From Lateolabrax maculatus (Eukaryota > Chordata > Actinopteri > Acropomatiformes > Lateolabracidae), in assembly GCA_031216445.1 (NCBI GenBank), contig CM062205.1, forward strand, positions 20,229,501-20,293,500: 64,000 nucleotides of DNA, in the 5' to 3' direction. Under the pieces are notes generated by a model. The model did not search any database. It worked only from the letters and a program-made list of their open reading frames with translations, and was not told the origin of the DNA. This document shows, piece after piece, positions 39,001-49,700 of the stretch (positions within the stretch are counted from its first letter, which is position 1; the number at the start of each line of letters is the position of its first letter). A program made the position numbers and the translations under genes.

Positions 39001-42000
39001 TATTTTTATTTCTTACAAATTATTCATGCATTTTATAGATTTTATATATCAAATTTTAAGTAGCACTCTAAATAGTAGTTTGTGTACTACCTACACTCAC
39101 CTATTCCCTAAATGACCTGATTCAAATTTCTACATATCTTAATTTTTATCAAGAGAATTTTTATCATTGATGTTAATGATCTTAGTCCAGCACGTCAGCA
39201 TGCAAACATTTGCTCCTCAGCACTAAACACAAAGGCTGATGGGACGTTCTTGCAAGTATCCAATCATAAACTACAGTTTTGGAAAATTTAGACCTTTTGA
39301 TAGATTCTGAAGTTATTACAATAAAAGAACAAAAATGTAAAGCTCATGGTGGTATTAAAGACAAAGTCAGATGATCACCAAAGTCAGAGGGATTCACCCT
39401 CTGGGAACCATGAATGTCTGTATAAAGTTTCATGGCAATCCACCCAAACATTGTAAAGATATTTCAGTCTGAACAAAAGTACTGGACCGACCAATCGACA
39501 GACTGGCTGACAGACAGACAGACGTTGCCATCCCTAGTGTGACTAAAATGATTTTATGTTGTTTATGTTTAATGTAACCCATCAAGTAAATCCTTTGTGC
39601 TGCAAACGTACTTCGCCAAAATGGATCTAATTTAAATGCCTCCATTTCCAACCTGACTTTGATGATCGCTTAAGGTCCGAACCTTCTGACAAGAAACACA
39701 ACAATTCTGTGATAATGAAAGACTGAATGAAACAGTCACATGTGATAAGACAGGGGAAGAGCACCTGTGATCCTCCCATCAAAGTGCGGGTTGGTGGCCA
39801 CTTTGAGGCCGGGGTGAGGCATCAGGAAACAGGAGATGTTGGTGAAGCAGGAGTGGATGTGTTTACGCACGTTCTGCAGCTCCTCGTGCTGGTTCTCTGA
39901 GATCTGCACCACAAACACCACCGCATGTATCAAGCTGTAGACGTGCCTTAGTTTGGTTTACTCTGTACACTGATTGTTTAAAACTGCACGTTGCTGGTGA
40001 CACATTCAACATCACAGCAGACGTGACAGGAATGAAAGTGAACTGACCTTCAGTCGCTTCTCAAGGAACTTCATGCCTCCCTCCTGTCCGTAGGGGAACT
40101 CATATGGAAAGCTCCAGTCCCGAACTAGGAAAATCATGGACTAAGGGGCAAAAAAGCAAATTGAGACCCAGACGCTTGTTCCCTTTCGAAAACCCTTTCA
40201 GTGATTATCTGAACTTTCCTTTGCTCATTAAAATTCCTTACATAACAAATCTCAGTCCAATATTTCAAGGTGCTAAAAACCAATAATAATTTGTAAATGT
40301 CATTTCCTGACATTTGAATGCAATCAGCACGCTGCAGCAAACCCATCCAGCAAGTGAAACTGATTTACAGTACCTGGAAGGGTTTGAGGAAAGTCTCCTC
40401 CATGGCTAGTCTGCCGTACTCGGTGAAAAGCTGAAATAACAGAGATGTGACAAAAGCAGTGAGTGTGAGGAAATGTTGTGATTAAGTACCACGGTCCATC
40501 TTATGAAACATCAACAGGAACGTTTCCATTACGCATTAGTGCTGACACTTGACAGAGTTACCTGCAAGTGCTGAAGGTCGTCCTCTTGTACATTCTGTGA
40601 GATGTTGTAAACCTGAAAAAGACCATTCATCTACAATATCATTTCTGCAAAGCACTTCCAAATAGACATACAGTATGTAGTAAATCTACCTAATAAAATC
40701 ATTCTGGTGTGTGAAAACAAAGGAACATAACAGTCAGAGAACAGAGAGAACAGTCAGGCTGTTTTGAGCTAAAACTCTAACATGGCGAGACATTTCATGC
40801 AAAACTACAAACGTGAACCTCATGGCGGCGCTAGAGGAAAAGTCAGGGGAACACCCAAGTCAGTGGGCTTCACTGTCACAGACCTATATTCATTCATCCA
40901 CATAAATATGCAGGGACTTTACTTAAAGTAGAGCTGGGTCGGGCGGGTGAAAGTCAGTGTACCTGCATGGAGCTTATCATGGTGCTCAGAGCGAACACGG
41001 TGGCTGAATCCCTCAGCGTCGACTGGCTGTCGAACGTGCCTTGGGTGTCCATGAGCAACACGGCGACCTGTGAAATGAAAGAGATGAAGACACTGGCCTG
41101 TGCTGCGAGGACGTCCTAGCGTTTGGCGTGTCTCTATTGCGCTGAGGGAAGTGAGTTGCAACGGAGAGTGTGTGTGGGGGATTAGGTGCAGATTGAAGAT
41201 GAGAGACATCTGGCTGACGCAGGCGTAAAAGAAGATGATAGTGTGTGAAGAAGAAATGGCTTCCTTCAAGTTAACCGACCAAAGCGTTGTTTAACGTGTC
41301 GGCTTGTAGGTGTGAATGAATGTAAAGCTTACGCCCACCTGTTGCCAAGATGAACAAAAGTTTAAAGAGGGTAGTGTAACACACCGGGCAAAGGTTAATA
41401 AAGTATCTCTGTCATGTTTAATTGCATCACATTGTACCTGGTTACACTGTGATAGTTAGAGAACGGCACACAGTCTCAGACTTCACCTTTCTTCCGTCCG
41501 GCTTGTCCACCAGGAAGACCTCACTCCAGATCTGGATCCCGGTGGTCTCCCGCTCTGAGCCCCCCCTCCAGGAGAAGCCGGTCAGAGGCTCGTCTGCATC
41601 TCCGAGCCAGCCCTCGGACGCCTGAGCACAACGGGACCAGAGGTGATCCGCTGATTAAATATCTTTAATTGTTTTCAGTTAAACGCAGGATGTTTGGTTC
41701 ACTTTTGTTTTAAAAAACAATCTACTTTGTTTCTATTGCAGTCACAATAATTACAAAGCAAAACATTTGTACTAGAATACAGCCCAGCCACTATAGTTAA
41801 CTACAGCAAAGGAGTTCAAGCCCTTCATTTAGTTACTATTTTATTTTATTGTTAGGGGATTTGAATCTATTTTAAATTCATTCATGTACTGCATCCTTTT
41901 ATTTTCTTGCCACCCTTGCACAATTTAAATCCTTGAAAAAGTCTGAGTTTAAATGTAGTTGAAATATCCACTAATGACAGAATCACAGACTTTCCCACAC

Positions 42001-44247
42001 TGACTAGACTGAATTTCTTTGACAGACGAATTCATCTTTTACGTGACAGTAGAGCAGCTAACACTGCTTTTGGTCAAACACCAATATGAAAAGGTCGCGC
42101 TGCAGTCTTCACATTTAAACTTTACTGTTGAGCAGCGGAAAAAAATGATCTGTGTTACATTTCTGAGGTAGGAGGACCAAAATCACAGAATCACACTCCA
42201 ATCACCGGCACAGACCCGGACACTCACGTGGTTGTACATGTAACGCAGCATGAAGTCCATGAGGAAGGACTTGCCCTTGCGGAAAGCTCCGGCCACGGAG
42301 ATGGCCACCACCTCGCGGTCCCTGACGTCCTCCGACAGCAGGATGCGGCTCAGCGCCGCCTCGTCCAGCTCGAAGGTGTGGTCGTCTTTGACCAGCAGCA
42401 CCTGCACGGGCCGGGCTCGTCCGTCCGGCTCCTCTTCCTCTGAGCTCCAGTCGTAGGCATTTTTGTCACTGAGGGACCCTGGAGGACAAGACAGCGGGGG
42501 GGAAAACATTCAAATAACGGAGTATTGCTCCGGGGAAGCACGGGAATGACCCTGAAAGAGGGAAAAATTAAACCTTAACTAAACACATTATCAGATTTGA
42601 ATATGGTTGCATGCAGATAAATGATAATGTTGAAGAGAAGTATTTTGCCCGCAGATATTGTTCTGCAAAAGTACTTGTAATTATCACTTGAAAGTCAAAC
42701 TCAAATCTTATTATGTGAGCGAGGGAACAGCTAGAAGGGAACTCAGTGGTCCATTAAGGGAGGAAACAGGAAAGTTGAGTCCATTATTCCTTCCTGTTAT
42801 CCAAAGATCAATAGCATCGCCTGCAATCTTACTAATACAAATAATGAATCATGCCCATGCTATCCATCCCATCTGTTTGTATCCAATGAGATCATGTGCA
42901 TTCGGAGCTTTATTCCGGAGCTTTCCAGGCAGTGACTCAGTGTGTTTCCAAGCTGCATGACCGTCCTGATGCACAGCCTCAAAATCCCCCTCATAGCGTA
43001 TGCTTTATGCTACAACAAACTTGTGTCGGACCATGTACGCTCTGCAAAAGCACAAGAGGATTTCTGAGGTAAAAAGAAGAAAATCCTCACACACATCACT
43101 CATCCAATCTGTGTGTGATGTTAATTTTGAGGATGTCACTGCAAATTAAACATGCTTGTAAAGTCACACAAAGGCACTGTGACGGAGTTGCAGGCACAAA
43201 AAAAAAATTGGGAGCATGCTAAAAGATTAATGCAGGGTGCCAAGAATGCACGGTGAATAATTTAAGGAGGAATCATCCAAGGTTTCCTCCCAGGCCTGAA
43301 GAGGACTGTCAGTCTGACTTCACATCTCCTGCAAAGGCGTCACCCGGGCCGGCACGGAGCCCGCCTGGTTAACCTGATCATGTTGCTGCTGCCCTTAAAA
43401 CAAGAAGACGTCAGAAGCAGTGTGTGCTTTAAAGTGGGTCAGACAGGATAAACTCTCTAATGACAAACAGCAGCAATTTCCCCCTCCCTAGGCTTTTCCT
43501 TAACCTCCATACAGTCACTCAGTCAGTTTTTCCCCCTTTGCAGGCCTGTATTTAAAGTTAACATGAGCCACAGAGCGATGCCAGTGACGATCAGGATGCT
43601 GGTTATCATCATAACACTAAAGCTGGAGGTGATCATGATGATGGCAGGAATGATTAGCACAAAGATGATGGTGATGAGGATAGTGACAAGCTATTTACTG
43701 ATGTGTTATTACATAATCTGATGCCAGATGCATCACAGAGCATCATGAGAGGCTCAGAGGGATAAACAGAATAAAAGCAGAAGGTTATTTTCAGGCCTTC
43801 TGGGGCCTGGACCGCCCCGGCACACTGTCTCCTGCAGGCTGATTATTTGACATTTTGATTATTTCACCGCAGGTTTTAAAGGTGAAACGTGTGTATCTTT
43901 TAAATGTCTTTTCGCTTGTGCTTGATTGCCAAGATATCTATGCAGTGGCAAACGGAAGGACAAAAAAAAACAAAAAAAAACGGTGTATTCCTCACCTCCA
44001 GTCACATTACATCAGGACCAAAATAAATACACCTCCGGTCACATTTGTTTTTTTTTTTTTGTCGAAACGAAAGAAAGCCCTTCACCGTGGAGCCTAAAAT
44101 AAATATGCAATTGGCTGCATTGCTTACACCCTTCGCCTCGACAGGAATAAAAAAAAATGTATGTGCGTCAAGGAGAGCATGGAGAAAAAAAAATCAAATG
44201 TACGTACACTCACCCCAGCTGTCTCTGTCTTTGCGGTGTTTGGCCAT
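36024..44247 (-). CDS. ATL1: Atlastin-1, ER membrane-fusing dynamin-like GTPase (14 coding exons)
   Basis: Atlastins tether and fuse tubular ER membranes; human ATL1 is mutated in spastic paraplegia SPG3A. Minus-strand exons in reading order: 44247-44214, 42478-42228, 41621-41487, 41067-40963, 40612-40562, 40430-40374, 40140-40048, 39903-39765, 38618-38491, 38297-38241, 38073-38002, 37923-37492, 36682-36668 and 36137-36024. They sum to 1683 nt, 560 residues (human 558). Motifs: P-loop GAFRKGKS (75-82), G3 DTQG (147-150), G4 Arg-Asp in FLVRDWSFPY (218-219), two membrane segments at about 449-470 and 473-495, and a lysine-ending cytosolic tail. The start MAKHRKDRDSWG and the whole tail match ATL1 better than ATL2/3. 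It converges with SAV1 and is head to head with MAP4K5. Confidence 0.97.
36668..36682 (-). CDS. ATL1: 15-nt microexon of ATL1 encoding GSTNE
   Basis: The exon before it ends ...GALWDQ (phase 0) and the last exon begins ALYKLYNVAA. The human protein has GSTNE between these. On the minus strand a consensus acceptor (CCTCTGCAG), the 15 nt GGGAGCACAAACGAG, and a consensus donor (GTAAGTG) occur inside the intron, so the five residues come from a microexon. It is flanked by introns of about 530 bp (downstream) and 810 bp (upstream). Confidence 0.92.
36870..37118. mobile_element. Dispersed repeat family A, copy 3
   Basis: It shares TGTGAGGATTTGC, TTGGGTTTTGGA and terminal GATTAATCAATAATGAAAATAA motifs with the copy at 47087-47373. 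It lies in the ATL1 intron between the microexon and the membrane exon. Confidence 0.6.
37492..37923 (-). CDS. ATL1: ATL1 membrane-hairpin exon
   Basis: This 432-nt phase-0 exon encodes residues 375-518: the end of the three-helix middle domain, the FRGVKKMGGEEFSRRYLQQ motif and the paired hydrophobic segments (TPATLFVVIFVMYVAAG and DIIASLCNMILGLALITLC). The CTWAYIRYSGEYRELG motif that follows begins the membrane-active amphipathic tail. Confidence 0.95.
39175..39540. mobile_element. Dispersed repeat family B, copy 2
   Basis: It contains AGCACTAAACACAAAGGCTG, ATGATCACCAAAGTCAG and AGTTTCATGGCAATCCACCC, ends GTTGCCATCCCTAGTG, and has a GACAGACAGACA run. The motif order equals that of 18480-18860. 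It lies in an ATL1 intron. Confidence 0.65.
40790..40905. mobile_element. Dispersed repeat family B, fragment
   Basis: It contains CATGGCGGCGCTAGAGGAAAA followed by a CACCCAAGTCAGTGGGCTTC-like stretch, a partial match to the middle of family B. It lies in an ATL1 intron. Confidence 0.5.
42479..44213 (-). other. ATL1: ATL1 intron 1 (about 1.7 kb)
   Basis: No exon or repeat family was recognised. There are A and T homopolymer runs near 43965-43980, 44050 and 44185. A GAT/GATGATG-rich patch lies at about 43620-43690. Confidence 0.5.
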
Positions 44248-44291
44248 GTTACTGTCCTTGTGTCCCTCTGATTGTCCGTAAGTGAGCGGCC

Positions 44292-44306
44292 CTACGCGGC
44301 AGTCAT
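44292..44306 (-). promoter_or_regulatory. Short upstream ORF in the likely ATL1 leader
   Basis: On the minus strand ATG (44306-44304) opens a four-codon ORF (Met-Thr-Ala-Ala) with TAG ending at 44292, 44 nt before the ATL1 start codon. It matters only if transcription starts upstream of 44306. Confidence 0.35.
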
Positions 44307-44747
44307 GGGTGTCGGGGTGTTGGGAGGATGCCCTGGCTCCGTATCGCAGGAGGAGGATGATGGAGCTTTTATTTCCCAGCGCGGTGCAGGGGGGGGGTGG
44401 TGGTGTCCGTGCACGCCGACAGGGGGCGCTGCTGTCTGTTGTTCCCCCAACTCACCTGCAGGTTAATCATGCGGGAAAAAAAAAAACACGAGCGTGGATT
44501 CAGCGGGACGCCGCGTTGAGGTGAGCGGGTTCAGTGCGGGTTCAGTGCGGGAGCTGCGGGGGAGCTCGGGACGCTTTCGTTTGGCCGCAGGTGGTTGCGG
44601 TGTCTGGTCGCCAGGTGGCGCTGTTCACGCAGACACCGGAGCACGCGCTGCCTTCGCGTTCTGTCGTAAATGTCAGTGCAGCGGTGAAACGCAGTGGCGT
44701 GCAGGATGGCGTTGATGGAAGAAGTATCCTTTATGTGAGTAAAAGCT
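44307..44747 (-). promoter_or_regulatory. ATL1: ATL1 promoter-proximal GC-rich region
   Basis: CpG-rich sequence, mostly 44490-44700, lies upstream of ATL1 exon 1 on the minus strand. Its GC skew suggests the ATL1 promoter. The start site was not determined. Confidence 0.5.
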
Positions 44748-45453
44748 GGGGTGGGAATGTAAGTAAGTACATTTACTCAAGTACTGTACTTTTTGTAGCA
44801 CTTGTATGTTGCTCGAGTATGTCCATTTTATTCTACTTTAATACTTCTATTCCACTATGTCTTTAGCACTTTTTACTCCACTGCATTTTGTTGGCAACTT
44901 TAGTTCAAGATTAAGAATTTTTTCAAACAAAACACACAATGTTATAAAATATTATACTTAGATATGAAGGAAGATTTTGAATGCAGGACTGTTTTTACTG
45001 TCGTTATTTTACTTAAGTACTTCCTCCACCACTGAGTAAATATACCACCAAAGATTAGAAAAACACCACATTACCAGGAAAAAAAAAAAGAAGTATCCAT
45101 TTTGCAGACAAAATAGTCTCTGTCAAAGGTATATTATACTATAGGATTATTATTACTGATGCAATGACATGTAAGCAGCATTTTAATGCCGATTGTAGCT
45201 ATTTTATCTACATTTTGGTGGTTGTATTTACTGTATAACAATGCATTATATTCTATATGGTCATTCTAGGTTTTTAAAATCTTACATTGTAAAGTAACTA
45301 GTAACTATAGCTGTCAGATAGGGAAAGTGGAGTAAAAATTACAGTTTTCAGCTTAAATTTAGTAGAGTGAAAAATTAAAGCAGAAAATGTAAAAACTAAA
45401 AAGTACCTAAGACTTGTTCTTCCTTACAGTACTTAGTAGTAGTTGCTTTCCAC
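44748..45453. mobile_element. AAGTAC/TACTT-rich dispersed repeat (family D), copy 2
   Basis: It begins GTGGGAATGTAAGTAAGTAC and ends ACTTAGTAGTAGTTGCTTTCCAC, so its ends are imperfect inverted repeats. It may be two joined copies, since an internal end-like ACTTCCTCCACCACTG occurs at 45017-45034. It sits between the divergent ATL1 and MAP4K5 promoters. Confidence 0.55.
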
Positions 45454-45699
45454 AAAACAGAACTGGTGCAACAACAAAAAAAGAAAGTTGATGTGCAAAT
45501 TAACTTATAATAACTATAATATTTCATCCTTGTCATGCTGCTGCCGAACTACAAAGCAATTCCCTCGCTTCATACTAGACAAATACACTCCCTGCATGCC
45601 CCACGTTGTAATTATTTCCCAATTTAATACTTTAATACTTTGCTGCGGTTGCTGCAACACACATTTCGCATTGTATTGATTTTTCCGAGCAGCCCCTGA

Positions 45700-46133
45700 A
45701 CGCGTCTCCTCAGAGATTAGCGACAGACTGTTGCTTTGCTTTCTCTTTCCGAGGGGGGGGGGGCACCTTTCTTTTCTTCTTAAAAAACGACAAAAAAATC
45801 AGCAGCGAAAACCCGCCGATATCTCCGCAGTCCGCCGCCAGACGTGCCCCGCATGACCGGCGATGCTCCTCTGAAACTGTCAGCGGGGGGGAAGTGACAT
45901 GTCAACGGCTCAACTTAATGGTGGATCTGACGGTAACGTCCGCGCCGCCGTTGAGCCGAAGGAGTCGCAGTGAGCGGACAACCGCGGTTTCATCGCCCGC
46001 GTCCTCGACAGCGAAAAAGCAGGGGAGAAGGAGAGAGGAGGAGGGGGACGCTTTTTTTTTCTCTCCTCTTGTTTTCCTGCGGTTATTCGACGCCATTGTA
46101 CGGCTGAAGAAGCCCGGGAGACTCGCGCTGAAG
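45700..46133 (+). promoter_or_regulatory. MAP4K5: MAP4K5 CpG-rich promoter and noncoding first exon
   Basis: CpG-rich sequence ends in a donor, CTGAAG|GTAAAC, with the exon ending at 46133. The coding start lies in the next exon, so this is 5' UTR. The start of transcription is unknown, probably between 45750 and 46000. The 83-codon ORF crossing it does not resemble any known protein. Confidence 0.6.
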
Positions 46134-46575
46134 GTAAACCGTTAAAAACCACAAGCCTAGTTAGCATTAGCTGTTAGCAGCCTGAAATGCTAAGCCCCCC
46201 CCCCACCTCCTCCACTGTAAAACCCCAGACCAGGACCAGGACCGGGACCTGGGACCCGGGTCCGGCTATTTGCTGGAGAGGCCACGGTGTTAAACACAAG
46301 GTCCTGTTGTGGAAGTGGTCCCCGCTTTTGTTTCGAGCCTGTGTGTGAGCTGAGAGTAACTTTAATTTAAAGGGAAGTTAAATATGTGGTGTAAGGTTAC
46401 GTTGTCGGCGTTGAGTGCGAGATGTCTCGGTGTGTGACAGAATGTAAATGTCTTTTTTGCAGCTTTTTGCACATTTTTATTTTACACGTTTTTTTTTTTC
46501 CTTCCCACAAACGCTACGTAAAGTTTATTTTAACACTTTGTCCTCAAACTTTTTCTACTGTCTCTCTATCAGGAC

Positions 46576-46605
46576 ATGGCGCAGGGAGACGGAGCATCTG
46601 AGTAA
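46576..46605 (+). promoter_or_regulatory. Upstream ORF of nine codons in the MAP4K5 leader
   Basis: Three nt after the acceptor at 46571-46572, an ATG in a good context (GACATGG) opens a nine-codon ORF ending TAA at 46603-46605, about 106 nt before the main ATG. Confidence 0.6.
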
Positions 46606-46677
46606 CAGTGGTTAAACTTGTGTTCACGACCGTCGCTTCATCAAACCACCGCCACCAGATCGGACCAGGCCAACTAA

Positions 46678-46683
46678 ATGTAA
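46678..46683 (+). promoter_or_regulatory. Minimal AUG-stop upstream ORF in the MAP4K5 leader
   Basis: ATG directly followed by TAA lies 28 nt before the main start, in the same exon. Start-stop elements are known to hold initiating ribosomes in some eukaryotic leaders. Its context (AAATGT) is moderate. Confidence 0.55.
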
Positions 46684-46711
46684 AAGGATCGTCTGGTTCA
46701 GGCTACTAACC

Positions 46712-49700
46712 ATGGATATCTTTCCCCGGCCGAGCGGTGAAATCCAGAGGAGGAACCCCCAGCATGACTTTGAGCTCATCCAGAGGGTGGGAAGTGGCAC
46801 ATATGGAGACGTGTACAAGGTACAGAGAGGTTACTGGTTCATTACAGTTTGTCGCCAGAGCTGGAGATGTCCTGGCTCTCCACCACATGACTAATCAACC
46901 CGTCCTCCTAATTTAAGGCAGTGTGTGTTTTGATTTGGAAGTCATCATAACATGTGGCTTGCACATTTGACAGGAGCTGTTGAAAGGGGGCCAAGTTCTG
47001 CATCCACTGCAGAAAATACACAGAAATAACTATTGCAGAACCGTCAAATAAGACGGGCTGGGTATTATATTCATTCTGTGGTAAAAGCTGCAACTATTAG
47101 TCGATGAATTGATTTGTAGATCAAAAGAAAGTCAATCTCCCCAACTGTTTTGGAAATCTGTTAAGCAATTCTGTCAAATGATGGGAACTTTTGCTGGTTT
47201 CCGCGTCTCAAATGTGAGGATTTGCTACTTTTTCTGGATAGTAAATTACATTTCTTTTGGGTTTTGGATTGTTGGTTTGACAAAACAGGCGTTTTGAAGA
47301 TGTCACTGTGCTCTGGCAAACTATGATGAGCATTATTTGACACTTTACAGACAAAATGATTAGTTCAAGCCCTACTGATTTGGGATTTTTGGTTGTGTGA
47401 ATACTGGGACATAACTGGCTGCTGTGTTTTCCTCGTTGTGCAGGTTGCTTTACGGTTAGCTGAAATTATTTCCTGTACAATTTTGACTTATCAAGCTGAG
47501 AGAAAAGAACAGTGAATGCTTGTACCTGCTTGTCCATTTTATCCACGTTACTTTTTCTTTTTGTGGTGGAGACCATGTTACCCCTCCCTAGTCTGAAGCA
47601 GCAGTATTAAAGCAGCAGAAGTCCTTCACCAAAATGGATATTAAAATCAGTTTTGAGTTGAATTACTTGAATTGAACTAAGTAAATTATTTTTAGGTCTA
47701 CAAATTGCCCTCAATATTGATGACATAATAGTGCAGGTGATTCTGCCACTATCCTATATACATATTGCCACATTATCAGCTACAGCATTTTGATATCTGT
47801 GTGAGGAAAAAGTAACTATTCATATTTATTTGCTGCCTTTAGAAGCCCCTCCAGCTTGACACAATTTTTGACATAACTCAGATTAAACTAGGTTAGAGTG
47901 CAGTCTTTTTTTTTCTTTTTTTTACAATTGCAACCATTTAAGACTCAAATAAACAGACTAATGTGCCAAAAATGGGACTGTTGCAGAATTAAAATTAAAT
48001 TTTTATTGAGAAGGAAGGATACATGTCTTTCTCATAGCAGCTTAAATCTTTGGTTTTAGGTTGAGCTCTTTAAAACTGTGCAAAGAAAATTCAAATGAGC
48101 AAATTATTACAAGAATTACAAATTGCTGCATAAAAAGCAAAGAAGGTATTTCTTTATAGCTGTATTAGTATCATATTCATGCAGTTTTGGAGGAAAGACA
48201 CCGTAGGAATGATTGCACTGGGGAAATAGATGGCACTGTGCACACGTTTTCTTTCCCAACGAGATATGAGAAAAATGAAAGTCGATACAGAAACTGTCCA
48301 GTTAAACAAAATAATTCATCCAGATTTGTTTCCCCTCACATGGCTGTGGTGAGGTGTGTTTTGCTGGAGAATTTTCTTGTTTGTCCATCTGCCACAGATA
48401 AACAGATGAGCCATCTGATCCACAGTGTGGTAGTCCAGGCAGCTTGTCGTGGTCCTTTGCCATACAAAGCCTCTCTGGCCAGCCCCCACCCCCAGACAGG
48501 CCACCGGTGGAATGCTGCGCCTGGTATTCTCCCACAGCTCACAGGCTGAGGGCTGCAGCGGGCTGAAATATGATCAGGCCGCTGTCTAAACATGCGTTTC
48601 AGTATGGGTGTGTTCTGGGCCGCACTGACAGCGGAAACACCTCAAATTGGGAAAAGTCCTCCTTTGGCCTGCTGTGCTCAGTTTAATTTTAATGGAGACA
48701 GCATTCCTTGCCTGGGATGATTTATTACATCTGATTATATTAATTTTAGAATCACATATTATTGCTCTTTGTTATTACTGGTGATATTGATTCATTAATC
48801 TTCATTATTATGTCATACCCTTGGCTCTCAGTATAGTTTGTTGTTATAATATCTCTTTATAGGCTGGAGCTTTACTACACATTATATACCAGAATCTTAC
48901 TCTAATTATTTGTACCAGAAAACTATTCTTGGGTTAAGTTTTGTTTTATGAGTTTGCATTAGCGGATGAAATGCCACAAACAGTATCTACAAAATGTCAG
49001 TAATGTAGTTGAGTGGAGTACTGATGCCAGCTCTGCTTCTGTCAGTGTTTGTGTCAAAGATGGACAACAAAGAAGTAACCAAGGGATGAAGCACACTGTC
49101 CGTCACTTGTCATCACTTCATTAACAATGTTTTCATCAAGAGTTTTAAAGATTTTTTTTATCCTAAACACCTCAATAAGCCTTTATAGTGTGCAAGAAAG
49201 TACTAGTTATTAAAAGTTGGATTTAAGGAAATATTTTCTTATTTATTGTAAAGTCAGTGTCTACATTTTCACTACAGCTAGCTGAATGTTAGATCTATGC
49301 AGACATCAGGCGTGCCTGTTTTACCCTCAGTCTGACATGGTGATTGATCTTGTGTCAGATCTTGTCTCTTTAGAGGTCTGTTACATGTCAGACTACTCCT
49401 TCCTCCTGTCAAATGTTGTTTAAGGTTGTTAAAGCTGTGTCGCCTGCTGCATCGCATATAACTTCCCCTTTATGGGTTTAGTTCGCAGATTGGCACGAAA
49501 TGTAAAGAGACACAGGTTGGTAAGCAAGTATTGGGTTATTATGTAAACATACTTTAAAGCAGGAGAGTTACTGACTTTTGACTTTTCAACTCCACATTTG
49601 AAAGCTGAACAAATGTGTAATAGTACATATATATATACACACAGCAGAATAGCTCTCTTATTTGAATCTTTTTTTTGGAAATAGCTTTTTGTTATGTGTT

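Noticed and set aside
45894..46145. 83-codon ORF over the MAP4K5 first exon
   Set aside because: It is GC-rich leader sequence running through a splice donor; the recognisable kinase frame starts in the next exon.
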